Below are positions 17,818 through 26,923 of a DNA stretch of 64,000 bases, piece by piece. The stretch comes from JBHIYN01 sp041984235 (GTDB lineage: Bacteria; Pseudomonadota; Gammaproteobacteria; Ga0077536), in the NCBI GenBank assembly GCA_041984235.1, contig JBHIYN010000015.1:74929-138928 (forward strand), given 5' to 3'. The first letter of the stretch is position 1. Every line of letters starts with the position of its first letter. A program made the translations under genes and the position numbers. The notes under the pieces are model-generated. The model worked only from the letters and a program-made list of their open reading frames with translations, was not told where the DNA came from and made no database searches.

Positions 17818-19062
17818 TCAGTCGAGTGGCAGCGAGAGCAGGCCGTCAGCGAGCTTGGGCTCGAACCAGGTCGATTTCGGCGGCATGATGCGCCCGGCGT
17901 CGGCGATCGCGACGAGATCGTCGATGGCCGTCGGGTAGAGCGTGAAGCCGACCGCCATCTCGCCACTGTCGACCCGCGCTGCGACCGCCTGCGGGCCGCG
18001 CGAGCCGCCGATGAAGTCGATGCGCGCATCGGTGCGCGCATCGGCGATGCCGAGCAGCGGTTTCAGCACGAGACGCTCGAGCAGGCTGACGTCGAGGCGC
18101 GCAACCGGGTCGTCCGCAGAGGGCGCCTGGCGTGCCGCGAGAACGTACCAGGCGCCGTCCAGGTAGCAGCCGAAGTGGTGCCGCGCGTGCGGGCGTACCG
18201 GCGCGGCGCCGGGCGCTATCTCGAAGTCGGCCGCGAGGCGCTCCAGTAGCTGCGCCGGCGTCAGGCCGTTGAGGTCGCGCAGCACGCGGTTGTACTCGAG
18301 GATCTCGAGTTCGTCGTCGGCGAAGCTGACGGCCAGGAAGCCGTGCCACGCGGCCTGCCCGTCGTCGCCGGGATGGACCAGGCGGCGCGCGGCGGCGACC
18401 CGTGCCGCGGCGGCCGAGCGATGGTGGCCGTCGGCAATGTAGAGGGCTTCCATGGCGTCAAAGCGCGCGGTAATTCGCGCGATCGCGTCGGGCGCGGTGA
18501 TCGGCCAGGTTTCGTGCCGCCAGCCGTCGACCTCGGCACTGTCGGCGGCCGGCGCCGCGGTGGCGGTACCGAGCAGTGACGCCAGGGTGTCGTCGGCGCG
18601 ATGCACCAGCAGCACCGGCCCCGTGATCGCGCCGACTGCTTCGATTTGGCGCACGCGGTCGTTCTCCTTGGCCGGGCGGGTCAGCTCGTGGCGCCGGATA
18701 CGCCCGGCCTCGTACGCTGCGACCGAGGCGGCGAGTGCAATACCGGTCTGGCTGCGGTCGCCGTTGCCGACGCGATAGGCGTAGTAGGCCGGCGCGTGGT
18801 CGCGCAGCAGCACGCCCTCCGCCTGCAGGCGGGCGAGGTTCTGCGCCGCGCGCATGTAGACCGCCTCGTCGTAGGGATCAGTGCCGGCGGGCAGGTCAAT
18901 CTCGGCACGCGAGACGTGCAGGAAGGAATGCGGCCGGCCGGCGGCCAGCGCGCGCGCCTCGGCAGTGTCGAGTACGTCGTAGGGGGGTGCGGCAACCTCG
19001 GCGGCCTGGCCGGGGGCCGGGCGCAGAGCGGCGAAGGGGCGGGCGAGAAACGACGAATCCAT
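17818..19062 (-). CDS. DUF1015 family protein
   Basis: 414 aa from ATG 19062 (MDSSFLARPFAALRP); an in-frame start 34 codons upstream encodes an unlikely Pro/Ala-rich leader. Family features are AAPPYDVLD at the N-terminus, RxELTRPAKENDR, the conserved YIADGHHR motif, and MPPKSTWFEPKLADGLL at the C-terminus. The biochemical role of the family is not settled; it often neighbours serine or acyl-CoA metabolism genes. It is divergent from the CoA transferase gene with a 140-bp gap that probably carries both promoters. Confidence 0.9.
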   Translation of the reverse strand: MDSSFLARPFAALRPAPGQAAEVAAPPYDVLDTAEARALAAGRPHSFLHVSRAEIDLPAGTDPYDEAVYMRAAQNLARLQAEGVLLRDHAPAYYAYRVGNGDRSQTGIALAASVAAYEAGRIRRHELTRPAKENDRVRQIEAVGAITGPVLLVHRADDTLASLLGTATAAPAADSAEVDGWRHETWPITAPDAIARITARFDAMEALYIADGHHRSAAAARVAAARRLVHPGDDGQAAWHGFLAVSFADDELEILEYNRVLRDLNGLTPAQLLERLAADFEIAPGAAPVRPHARHHFGCYLDGAWYVLAARQAPSADDPVARLDVSLLERLVLKPLLGIADARTDARIDFIGGSRGPQAVAARVDSGEMAVGFTLYPTAIDDLVAIADAGRIMPPKSTWFEPKLADGLLSLPLD

Positions 19063-19202
19063 GGTGCAGCGGGCAACGAGCGTTCGAACGGGACTCGGTG
19101 CGGGTGCCGCACCGGGGCGGCGCATGATAGCAGGCCCCGGCACGTGCCCCCCGTGGCGCGGCAATTTCGCTACACTGCGGCTGCCATCAACGAGGGGAGA
19201 GC

Positions 19203-20414
19203 ATGGACAAGCAAGCGTTCTACGCCAGTGCTCGCGACGATCTGCGCGGACCGCTGCACGACGTGGTCGTGATCGAGGCGACCACCACCTGGGCCGGACC
19301 CATGGCCGGCTGCATGCTGGCCGATCTCGGTGCGACCGTGATCAAGGTCGAGCACCCGGCCGGCGAAGTCGGCCGCATGCTGCCGCCCTACCTGCCGGAC
19401 TCGAAGCTGACCGTGCCGCACGAGACGGTCAACCGTAACAAGAAGAACGTGTCGCTCGACCTGCGCCAGCCGCGCGGGCGCGAGCTGTTCCTCGCGCTGT
19501 GCGGCGGGGCCGACATCGTGGTCGAGAACTTCAAGCCGGGCACCCTGGCCGGCTGGGGGGTGGGTTATGCCGACGTTGCCGCGGTCAAGGCCGACATCAT
19601 CTACGTCTCGATCAGTGGCTACGGCCAGTTCGGGCCTTACTCCGATCGACCCGGCTACGACCCGATCGCGCAGAACTTCAGCGGCTGGAGCTCGATCAAC
19701 GGGCAGCCCGGCACCGGGCCGACCAAGGCGCCGACCTTCCTCGGCGACGATCTCGGCGGGCTGCACGGTGCGCTGGGTGCGCTGGCCGCCCTGCAGCACC
19801 GCCAGCGCACCGGCGAGGGGCAGCACGTCGACGTCGCGCTGGTCGACGGCCTCATGTTCCAGAGCAACGGGCACCTGACTTCCGGGGCGCTCGGCATTCC
19901 GATCCCGCGCATGGGCAACCAGTTCGCGATTGCCGCACCGATCAACAACTATCCGTGCAGCGACGGCAGCGTCTACGGCGGGGTGCTGCTCGACAGCCAC
20001 TGGCAGGCCCTTTGCCGGCACATCGGCCGCGACGACCTGGCCGGTCTCAAGGCCGCCGAACGGCTGGCCCGGCGCGACGAGGTCGACGGCGTCGTCGCCG
20101 CCTGGTGCGAGGCGCGCACGACGGCCGAGGTGGTCGAGGAATTCAACGCCATCGGCCTCGCCATCACGCGGGTCAACACCTACGAGGAGGCGGGCCGGGA
20201 TGCCCACGTGCGCGAGCGCGACATGTTGCAGCCGACGCGACTGAGCGACGGCAGCGAGGCCCCGCTGACCGGGCCGGCCGCCAAGTTCTCGCGCACCCCG
20301 ACCCGGATTCGCGAAGCCGCTCCGACCCTGGGGCAGCACAATGCCGAAATCTACGGCAAGCTCGGCCTGTCGGCCGCCGACATCGAGCAATTGCAGCGCG
20401 ACGGCATCATCTGA
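19203..20414 (+). CDS. CaiB/BaiF (family III) CoA transferase
   Basis: 403 aa, full length. Family III transferases move CoA between carboxylic acids through an aspartyl-CoA thioester. Seen: VIEATTTWAGPMAGCMLADLGATVIKVEHP, NRNKKNVSLDLRQPRGRELF, DIVVENFKPGTL, and the catalytic Asp in FLGDDLGGLHGALGA. The ribosome-binding site GAGGGGAG directly precedes the ATG. RidA follows 24 bp later on the same strand and is likely co-transcribed. The acid substrate is unknown; a steroid, aromatic or branched acid would suit the surrounding acyl-CoA genes. Confidence 0.93.
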   Translation: MDKQAFYASARDDLRGPLHDVVVIEATTTWAGPMAGCMLADLGATVIKVEHPAGEVGRMLPPYLPDSKLTVPHETVNRNKKNVSLDLRQPRGRELFLALCGGADIVVENFKPGTLAGWGVGYADVAAVKADIIYVSISGYGQFGPYSDRPGYDPIAQNFSGWSSINGQPGTGPTKAPTFLGDDLGGLHGALGALAALQHRQRTGEGQHVDVALVDGLMFQSNGHLTSGALGIPIPRMGNQFAIAAPINNYPCSDGSVYGGVLLDSHWQALCRHIGRDDLAGLKAAERLARRDEVDGVVAAWCEARTTAEVVEEFNAIGLAITRVNTYEEAGRDAHVRERDMLQPTRLSDGSEAPLTGPAAKFSRTPTRIREAAPTLGQHNAEIYGKLGLSAADIEQLQRDGII

Positions 20415-20438
20415 TCGCGTTCATTCGAGGAGAGTCCC

Positions 20439-20831
20439 ATGAGCAAGCGTATCGTTCCCCCCTCCATGCAGCACTTCTACGACGGCTATCACTTTGCCCC
20501 GGCGGTGGTCGACGGCAAGCACCTGCGCTGTTCCGGGGTCATCGGCGTCAATCTCGGCGATGGCAGCGTGCCGCAGGATCCACGTACCCAGTTCACCCTC
20601 GCCTTCGACAACCTCGCCGAGGTGCTGAAGGCCGGCGGCGCGGACTTCGCCGACATCACGGAGATGACCACGTTTCACGTCGAGCTGCAGAAGCACCTGG
20701 AGACCTTCATGGCGGTCAAGGACGAGTACGTCCGGGAGCCGTATCCCGCGTGGACGGCGATAGGCACCACCGAGCTGGCGCTGCCCGGTGGCCTGGTCGA
20801 GATCCGGGTAACGGCGCGCCTGAAAAAGTAA
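20439..20831 (+). CDS. RidA/YjgF family protein
   Basis: 130 aa, the family's usual length. RidA proteins hydrolyse reactive enamine/imine intermediates; many relatives do related jobs in catabolic pathways. The conserved core includes GVIGVNLGDGSVPQDPRTQFTLAFDNLAEVLKAGGADFADITEMTTFHV, and the C-terminal PAWTAIGTTELALPGGLVEIRVTA. It directly follows the CoA transferase (24 bp, AGGAGAG ribosome-binding site), which points to a role in the same pathway. It ends 3 bp from the convergent NTF2-like gene. Confidence 0.9.
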   Translation: MSKRIVPPSMQHFYDGYHFAPAVVDGKHLRCSGVIGVNLGDGSVPQDPRTQFTLAFDNLAEVLKAGGADFADITEMTTFHVELQKHLETFMAVKDEYVREPYPAWTAIGTTELALPGGLVEIRVTARLKK

Positions 20832-20834
20832 GCG

Positions 20835-21242
20835 TTACTCGAGGTTGAGCACGTCTTCCGCGGCGTGCCCGACCAGTGCCGTGATGCGCCAGTTGCCCTC
20901 GACGCGGGTCAGCGTATACGTGGCGCCGAGGCGCTCGAGGATGTCGTCCTCGCCCTGGTAGCGTACCCACAGCACACTGGTCAGGGCAGTGGCGTCGTCG
21001 AACACGCGGATCTGCTGACGTTCGATCGCGCTGCGGGTGAAGCCGGCCTTCGTCAGGGCCTGCATGATGCCGCCGAAGACCTGCTCGAAATCGGCGTCAT
21101 CGGCGATCAGCCGCACGCCCTCGCGCGTGGTCAGCAGCAGCGGGAGATGAAAGCACCCGCGAAAGCCCTCCAGGTCGAGTTCGGAGAATTTCTGCGCGAC
21201 GCGTCCGTACAGCGCCCTGATGTCGGCCTCGGGATGGCTCAT
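20835..21242 (-). CDS. NTF2-like/SnoaL-like small protein
   Basis: 135 aa with the alpha+beta cone-fold pattern of the nuclear transport factor 2 superfamily: helix IRALYGRVAQKFSELDLEGF, then FHLPLLLTTREGVRLIADDADF and a C-terminal sheet ending YTLTRVEGNWRITALVGH. Members are small enzymes or ligand-binding proteins; no catalytic residues can be assigned. It is convergent with RidA and divergent from the HerA-like ATPase across 232 bp. Confidence 0.75.
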   Translation of the reverse strand: MSHPEADIRALYGRVAQKFSELDLEGFRGCFHLPLLLTTREGVRLIADDADFEQVFGGIMQALTKAGFTRSAIERQQIRVFDDATALTSVLWVRYQGEDDILERLGATYTLTRVEGNWRITALVGHAAEDVLNLE

Positions 21243-21474
21243 GCTGTGCTCCTGCTTGACTTCCCGGCCACGCCAGCCGCCCCGGGGTCGCGCCGATTAT
21301 ACGGAACGTGGCGCCAGGCGAGCGAACCGGATGGCTCGCGACCGGCACCGGGGCCGGCCAGTCGCCTGCACGCCGACGGTGCATCGGGAAAACGCCGCCG
21401 CAAGCGCTGTCGCGATCGGGTAAAGTTGCGCGCTCCCCGCCGATCGGGGCTTGCCTCTCGCACGGAGCTGCACC

Positions 21475-22944
21475 ATGCCAGACCACAAAACCGCCCGCCT
21501 GCTAATCGGCGGGGCCGATGGGCACCACGTCGAGCTGCCGGCCGCAACCGCCAATCGCCACGGACTCATTGCCGGCGCCACAGGCACCGGCAAGACCGTC
21601 ACCCTGCAGATCCTCGCGGAGGGCTTCTCGCGCCTCGGCGTGCCGGTGTTTGCCGCTGACATCAAGGGCGATCTCTCCGGCATCGCTGCGCCGGCTGCGC
21701 CGCATCCGAAGATCGACGAGCGCATCACGCGCATCGGGATCGACGGCTACACCGCCCAGGGCTCGCCGGTGTGCTTCTGGGACCTGTTCGGACGCAAGGG
21801 CCTGCCGGTGCGCATGACCGTGTCGGAAATGGGGCCGCTGCTGCTCGCACGGCTGCTCGGGCTCAACGAGACCCAGACCGGGGTGCTGTACGCGACCTTC
21901 CGCATCGCCGACGACAACGGTCTGCTGTTGCTCGACCTGAAGGACCTGCGTGCGATGCTCGCCTTCGTCGGCGAGAACCGGCGCGAGCTCGGCGTCGAGT
22001 ACGGCAACCTGCCAACGGCCAGCATCGGCGCCATTCAGCGGCGCCTGCTGACCCTGGAGGAGCAGGGCGCGAAGAAGATCTTCGGCGAGCCGGCACTGGA
22101 CATCAACGATCTGCTGTCCTGCGATGCCGACGGACGCGGCATCATCAACCTGCTCGATGCCACCGAGGTCATGTCGCGGTCGCCCGATCTGTACGCCTGC
22201 TTCCTGCTGTGGCTGCTCTCGGAGCTGTTCGAGGAGCTGCCCGAGCGCGGCGACGCCGACCGGCCGCGCTGCGTGCTGTTCTTCGACGAGGCGCACTTGC
22301 TGTTCGACGATGCGCCCGATGCGCTGCTGAAGAAGATCGAGCAGGTGGTGCGCCTGATCCGATCCAAGGGCGTTGGCGTGTACTTCGTCACGCAGAGCCC
22401 GCGTGACATCCCCGAAGACGTGCTCGGTCAGCTCGGTCTCAAGATCCAGCACGCGCTGCGCGCGTTCACGCCCAAGGATCGCAAGAGCGTGCGCGCGGTG
22501 GCCGATTCGTTCCGGCCCAACCCGGCCATCGACAGCGCCGCCCTGGTTACCGAGCTCGGCACCGGCGAGGCGCTGGTTTCGGTGCTGGACGAGGGCGGCC
22601 GGCCGACCCCGGTCGAGCACGTGCTGGTGCGACCGCCGGAATCGCGAATCGGGCCGCTCAAGGCCGGTGAGCGGCGCAACCTGGTGGCCGGCGCCGCGCT
22701 GGGCGACAAGTATGCCACCGCGGTCGACCGGCAGTCGGCCTACGAAGAGCTGGGCCGCCGCGCGCAGGCGCGCGAGGCGGTGCGTGAAGAGAACGAGCGC
22801 GAAAAGCCGGCGCGCCGCGGCGCTTCGCGCCGGCAGTCAGTGGCGGAGGCCATGTTCAAGAGCACCGCGCGCGCGATTGGCTCGTCGCTGGGGCGCCGCC
22901 TGGTGCGCGGCATTCTCGGCTCATTGTTTGGTGGCGGCCGCTGA
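21475..22944 (+). CDS. HerA-like ATPase, DUF853 family
   Basis: 489 aa starting MPDHKTARLLIGG at ATG 21475 (GGAG eight bases upstream); a TTG 24 bases earlier is in frame. P-loop ATPase of the FtsK/HerA superfamily: Walker A GATGTGKTVT near residue 35, Walker B CVLFFDEAHLLF, sensor YFVTQSPRDIPEDVLGQLGLKIQHALRAFTPKD. The C-terminus is basic and Arg-rich, ending in a Gly-rich tail. These hexameric motors are thought to move DNA or proteins; the role of the bacterial DUF853 type is unknown. Members do not need NurA, and none is seen here. Confidence 0.9.
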   Translation: MPDHKTARLLIGGADGHHVELPAATANRHGLIAGATGTGKTVTLQILAEGFSRLGVPVFAADIKGDLSGIAAPAAPHPKIDERITRIGIDGYTAQGSPVCFWDLFGRKGLPVRMTVSEMGPLLLARLLGLNETQTGVLYATFRIADDNGLLLLDLKDLRAMLAFVGENRRELGVEYGNLPTASIGAIQRRLLTLEEQGAKKIFGEPALDINDLLSCDADGRGIINLLDATEVMSRSPDLYACFLLWLLSELFEELPERGDADRPRCVLFFDEAHLLFDDAPDALLKKIEQVVRLIRSKGVGVYFVTQSPRDIPEDVLGQLGLKIQHALRAFTPKDRKSVRAVADSFRPNPAIDSAALVTELGTGEALVSVLDEGGRPTPVEHVLVRPPESRIGPLKAGERRNLVAGAALGDKYATAVDRQSAYEELGRRAQAREAVREENEREKPARRGASRRQSVAEAMFKSTARAIGSSLGRRLVRGILGSLFGGGR

Positions 22945-23039
22945 CAGGCTGGTGCGGCGCTACTGCGAAGACCGGCGGCTGGCGTTGCGCGGCTCTCCGC
23001 GGTGCTCACCTGCCTGGGTAGGCTGCGCTACTCCTGAAG

Positions 23040-23097
23040 CCGTGCGCACGGTGAGCCGGCTTTCCAGGGCTACTGCTCCGCATCACCCTGCAGGGTG
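23040..23097. terminator. Two perfect palindromes in a convergent gap
   Basis: The 189-bp gap between the HerA-like gene and the exporter gene has CCGTGCGCACGG (23040-23051) and CACCCTGCAGGGTG (23084-23097), both perfect palindromes. As neither has an unpaired loop they may act as convergent terminators or as protein sites. No T-run follows. Confidence 0.3.
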
Positions 23098-23133
23098 CCG
23101 TCACGCAGCATGCCGTGGCATTGCGCCACCCGC

Positions 23134-25539
23134 TCAGACCCGCGGGGCGAACTGCGAGATGTCCACGCTCTCGCCGACGATCAGGTCCTGGCGAGCGAGG
23201 AATGCCGGCTTGATGAACCACACCAGCAGCGGCAGCACGACCAGCGACAGCAGCATGTTGATCAGCATGACCACGACCAGCAGCAGGCCCATGTCGGCCA
23301 TGAACTTGAGGTCCGACAGGAAATACCACGGCATGATGCCGAGCAGCATGATGGTGGCCGTGAACATGATTGCCTTGCCGGTCGTGGTCAGTGCCGCGAC
23401 CAGCGCCTTGCCGAGGTCGTGGCCCTGCGCCGTGTACTCCTCGCAGATGCGCGAGAGCAGGTAGATGCCGTAGTCGATGCCGACACCGACGCCCATCACG
23501 GCGACGATGCCGGCGTTGATGTCCAGGCCGACTCCGACCAGGTGCATGGCCGCGACCAGCATGATGTTCGACAGGTTGACCGGAATGAGCAGGATGATCG
23601 CGGCCATGAAGGATTTGTAGGCGAAGGTCGCGAGCAGCATCACGGCGAGGTTGACCATGCCGATGATGATCCAGTGGTACCTGGAGATGGTGTTGTTCAT
23701 CGCCTGCTGCAGGGCGATGACGCCGGTGCCGAGACGTACGCGGAATTCTTCGTGGTCGATGCCGACGTTAGCGACCGCCTCGCGCGCAGCGGCCAGTGCA
23801 TGGTCCACCGTCTCCTGCTTGTTGTCCTTGTACCAGAGCGAAACCGTCGAGTGCTGAAACTCGAAGTCGGCGACGTGGCCGAAGTTGATCGCATTGCTGC
23901 CAAGCAGGGCGCCGAAAGCTGCGGCGTTGATCGCGTCCTCGGTCAGATCCAGCGGCGCCCACTTCGGGTTGCCGCCTGAGAACAGGCGGTTGGTCTCGGC
24001 CATGTAGTCGGTCCAGGACAGCGTCGCCCGCGGCGGCAGGACCTGGTCGGACTCGAGCTCGCGCTGCAACTGGGCATGCACCGCGACTACCTCGGGCGTG
24101 TTGGCGACGCGGTGCTCGATGTCTTCCGAGCGCGATTCGAGCACGATCTCCAGGGTATTGGTGCCGGGGAAGTGGTCGTTGATGGCGCGTACAGCGGTGT
24201 TGAACTCCGAGTCGTGCCACAGCAGGTTGCTGCCCTCGACCGGGTTGCCGATCTTGATCTGGGTGTTGAGGTAGATCGCGATCGCGGCCAGCACCACCAT
24301 CACCGCCGCGGTGCGGTTGGCGCGACTGCCCTGGCTGAGCGTCGCGGTGCGCAGCAGGACCTTCTCCTGCAGCAGGTGAATACCGGACTCCTTCTCGCGA
24401 CCGCCGACGATGCTCTCGATGTTCTTCGGTACCGGCAGGTAGGAGAGCAGGATGGAGCACAGGAAAGTGCCGGTCGGGATGATGAACAGCGCCCACATGC
24501 CGCAGAAGATGGCATGGTTGATCATGGTCTTGATCGGCGCGATGGCGATGAACACGATGCCGCAGAAATCGGTGATGATGCCGAGAATGGAGGGCGCCAT
24601 CATGATGCCCATGGTGACCTCGGCAGCGTGGCGGCGGTCCTTGAGGTGCATCAGGACCTCGTAGTAGCGCTCGGTGTACTGCACGCAGTGCGAGAACGAG
24701 CGCGCCACCAGCAGCAAGGGCACGATCATGAGCAGCGGCTCGATCGGGCGTTCCAGCCAGCCGATGAAGCCGAAGCCCCATACCCCGGCCACCGCGGCGC
24801 ACACGATCGGCGTGACCACGCCGGCCATGTTGCGCATGTACAGCACCAGCGCCACCACCAGGGCGGCGACGGTGATGGCGAAGATGAAATAGGTCTGCTT
24901 CTGCAGCTTGTAGACCCAGCCGGTCAGGACCGGCTGCCCGGCCAGGTAGACCTCGTGGTTGTCGTCACGCGCCTGTTCGACCAGGTTCTGCGCGAAGGCG
25001 AACGACTCACCGTACTCGATGGAGTCGTGGAAGGCGGCGTTGATCAGGGTCGCGCTCTCGTCGCGCGAGATGAAGAAGGTCTGTGCACTGGGCGAAATGG
25101 TCACCCGGCGCTTGAATTCGGCTATCTCCTCGGGGGTGGACGGTGCGTGGTCGTCCATCAGCGGCTTGGTGTCGATGCCGGTGGCCGTCGCCTCGGCATA
25201 GCGCAGCTTCTCGGTCGCTACCGACAGGATCTGGTCGTGGTTGACGTGCGGCGCGAGGTCGATGTCGCGGGTCAGGTCCCACACCTTGGCCAGGGTCTCG
25301 GCGTTGTAGATGTCGCCGTCCTTGCGCTTGACCATGATCGCCATGGTCAGCGGGTTACCGAAGTTGCGGTGCGCGAAGTAGACCTTGACGAAGGGATCGT
25401 TGACCGGCAGCAGGTCGTTGAAGATCGTGCGAATGTCGACCCGGGGTACGCCGACGGCGAACGCGGCGGTGACGAGGACGAACGCCAGGCTCACCAGCAG
25501 GCGATGTTGCATGACCCAGTGCGCGATCTTGAACCTCAT
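23134..25539 (-). CDS. MMPL/RND-superfamily membrane exporter
   Basis: 801 aa starting MRFKIAHWVMQHRLLVSLAF at ATG 25539; an in-frame start 90 bases upstream codes for an unlikely basic leader that would also run through the hairpin at 25597. It has the RND layout: one N-terminal helix, a large periplasmic loop (residues ~45-220), a block of about five helices, a second periplasmic loop and a closing helix block with the GVGVGIDYGIYLLSRICEEY signature (Asp in the helix for proton coupling). Such proteins export lipids, hopanoids or hydrophobic compounds. It is followed by no obvious partner; the acyl-CoA dehydrogenase upstream on the same strand could be co-transcribed. Confidence 0.88.
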   Translation of the reverse strand: MRFKIAHWVMQHRLLVSLAFVLVTAAFAVGVPRVDIRTIFNDLLPVNDPFVKVYFAHRNFGNPLTMAIMVKRKDGDIYNAETLAKVWDLTRDIDLAPHVNHDQILSVATEKLRYAEATATGIDTKPLMDDHAPSTPEEIAEFKRRVTISPSAQTFFISRDESATLINAAFHDSIEYGESFAFAQNLVEQARDDNHEVYLAGQPVLTGWVYKLQKQTYFIFAITVAALVVALVLYMRNMAGVVTPIVCAAVAGVWGFGFIGWLERPIEPLLMIVPLLLVARSFSHCVQYTERYYEVLMHLKDRRHAAEVTMGIMMAPSILGIITDFCGIVFIAIAPIKTMINHAIFCGMWALFIIPTGTFLCSILLSYLPVPKNIESIVGGREKESGIHLLQEKVLLRTATLSQGSRANRTAAVMVVLAAIAIYLNTQIKIGNPVEGSNLLWHDSEFNTAVRAINDHFPGTNTLEIVLESRSEDIEHRVANTPEVVAVHAQLQRELESDQVLPPRATLSWTDYMAETNRLFSGGNPKWAPLDLTEDAINAAAFGALLGSNAINFGHVADFEFQHSTVSLWYKDNKQETVDHALAAAREAVANVGIDHEEFRVRLGTGVIALQQAMNNTISRYHWIIIGMVNLAVMLLATFAYKSFMAAIILLIPVNLSNIMLVAAMHLVGVGLDINAGIVAVMGVGVGIDYGIYLLSRICEEYTAQGHDLGKALVAALTTTGKAIMFTATIMLLGIMPWYFLSDLKFMADMGLLLVVVMLINMLLSLVVLPLLVWFIKPAFLARQDLIVGESVDISQFAPRV

Positions 25540-25596
25540 GGACGACGGACTCCGGTGGCGGGTGAGGCGTGCTGGCCCGTGGGCGGTGCGGCGTGG

Positions 25597-25634
25597 CTGC
25601 CATGCGGGGCGCCCGAAGGCGCCCCGCATGGCAG
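25597..25634 (-). terminator. 17-bp perfect stem-loop between acyl-CoA dehydrogenase and exporter genes
   Basis: CTGCCATGCGGGGCGCC (25597-25613) pairs without mismatch to 25618-25634 around the loop CGAA. On the minus strand it lies 8 bp after the acyl-CoA dehydrogenase stop and about 57 bp before the exporter start. It has no T-tract. It probably stabilises the 3' end or attenuates read-through into the exporter gene. Confidence 0.55.
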
Positions 25635-25642
25635 GCGACGGG

Positions 25643-26860
25643 TCAGTCCTGCAGCGTCTGCTGGATGGTCAGCTTGCCGAGTTGCGACATGTGCACTTCG
25701 TCCGGACCATCGGCCAGTCTTACGGTGCGCGCGTAGGAGAAGATCTCCGGCAGCGGTGTGTCCTGGCACACGCCCATGCCGCCGTGCGACTGCATGGCGC
25801 GGTCGGCGACCTCCTGGACCATGCGCGGGATGACGATCTTGATCATGGCGATGGCATCGCGCGCGACCTTGTTGCCCTCACGGTCGAGGCGGTCGGCTGC
25901 CCACAGGCACAGCAGGCGGGCCTGCTCGATCTCACAGCGTGATTTCGCGATGTCCTGGCGGATGCTCGACTGCTCGGAGATCTTGCGACCGAAGGCCACC
26001 CGCGACTCGACCCGTTCGCACATGATGTCCAGCGCGCGCTGCCCGGCGCCGATCAGGCGCATGCAGTGGTGAATACGACCCGGGCCGAGGCGGCCCTGGG
26101 CGATCTCGAAGCCGCGACCCTCGCCGAGCAGCAGGTTGTCGACCGGCACGCGCACGTTGGTCAGGCGGACTTCGCCGTGGCCATGCGGCGAATGCAGATC
26201 GTTCAGCACCCGCAGCGGGCGCACGATCTCGAAGCCGTCGGTACCGGCGGGGACCAGCACCATGGACTGCTGCTGGTGACGATCCGCGTTGGGGTCGGTC
26301 TTGCCCATCAGGATGTAGATCTTGTTGCGCGGGTCGAACACGCACGAGCTCCACCACTTGCGGCCGTTGATGACGTACTCGTCGCCATCACGGGTGATGG
26401 TGGTCTCGATGTTGGTGGCGTCACTGGACGCGACCTGCGGCTCGGTCATCAGGTAGGAGGAACGGATCTCGCCGGCCAGCAGGGGCTCCAGCCATTCCTT
26501 CTTGTGCTCCGGGCTGCCGTAGCGCGCCAGCACCTCCATGTTGCCGGTATCCGGTGCGCTGCAGTTGAAGATCTCGGCGGCCCAGTTGACGCGTCCCATC
26601 TCCTCGGCCAGCGGCGCGTACTCGAGATTGGTCAGGCCCGGGCTGTAGGGCTCGTACTCGTGCGGCAGGAACAGGTTCCACAGGCCCTGCGCGCGGGCCT
26701 TCTGCTTCAGTTCCTCGATCTGCGGCGGCACCACCCACAGGTTCGCCGGGTCGTGGGTGAAATTGAACACCTCTTCCTCGATCGGGTAGACATGCTCGCG
26801 CATGAAGGCGCGTACCTCGTCGAGCAGTTGGCGGGTCTTGTCGTTGTAGGTGAAATCCAC
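25643..26860 (-). CDS. Acyl-CoA dehydrogenase (ACAD10/11-like long form)
   Basis: 405 aa starting at GTG 26860 behind CAGGGGAGA. FAD-dependent alpha,beta-dehydrogenation of an acyl-CoA. Landmarks: YLMTEPQVASSDATNIETTI, INGRKWWSSC, GHGEVRLTNVRVPVDNLLLGEGRGFEIAQGRLGPGRIHHCMRLIGAGQRALD, and VQEVADRAMQSHGGMGVCQDTPLPEIFSYARTVRLADGPDEVHM. This subfamily acts on bulky or branched acyl-CoAs. The gene starts 63 bp from the glycosylase stop upstream on the same strand. Confidence 0.93.
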   Translation of the reverse strand: MDFTYNDKTRQLLDEVRAFMREHVYPIEEEVFNFTHDPANLWVVPPQIEELKQKARAQGLWNLFLPHEYEPYSPGLTNLEYAPLAEEMGRVNWAAEIFNCSAPDTGNMEVLARYGSPEHKKEWLEPLLAGEIRSSYLMTEPQVASSDATNIETTITRDGDEYVINGRKWWSSCVFDPRNKIYILMGKTDPNADRHQQQSMVLVPAGTDGFEIVRPLRVLNDLHSPHGHGEVRLTNVRVPVDNLLLGEGRGFEIAQGRLGPGRIHHCMRLIGAGQRALDIMCERVESRVAFGRKISEQSSIRQDIAKSRCEIEQARLLCLWAADRLDREGNKVARDAIAMIKIVIPRMVQEVADRAMQSHGGMGVCQDTPLPEIFSYARTVRLADGPDEVHMSQLGKLTIQQTLQD

Positions 26861-26923
26861 GTGTGTCTCCCCTGGTGTGATGGAACTGAAGCGAATCTTC
26901 CTATGGTAACCGCTCCCGCGGCA

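Noticed and set aside
24076..25833. 585-codon plus-strand frame opposite the MMPL exporter
   Set aside because: His/Asp/Gln-rich antisense translation; the minus strand has the transmembrane helices of the exporter.
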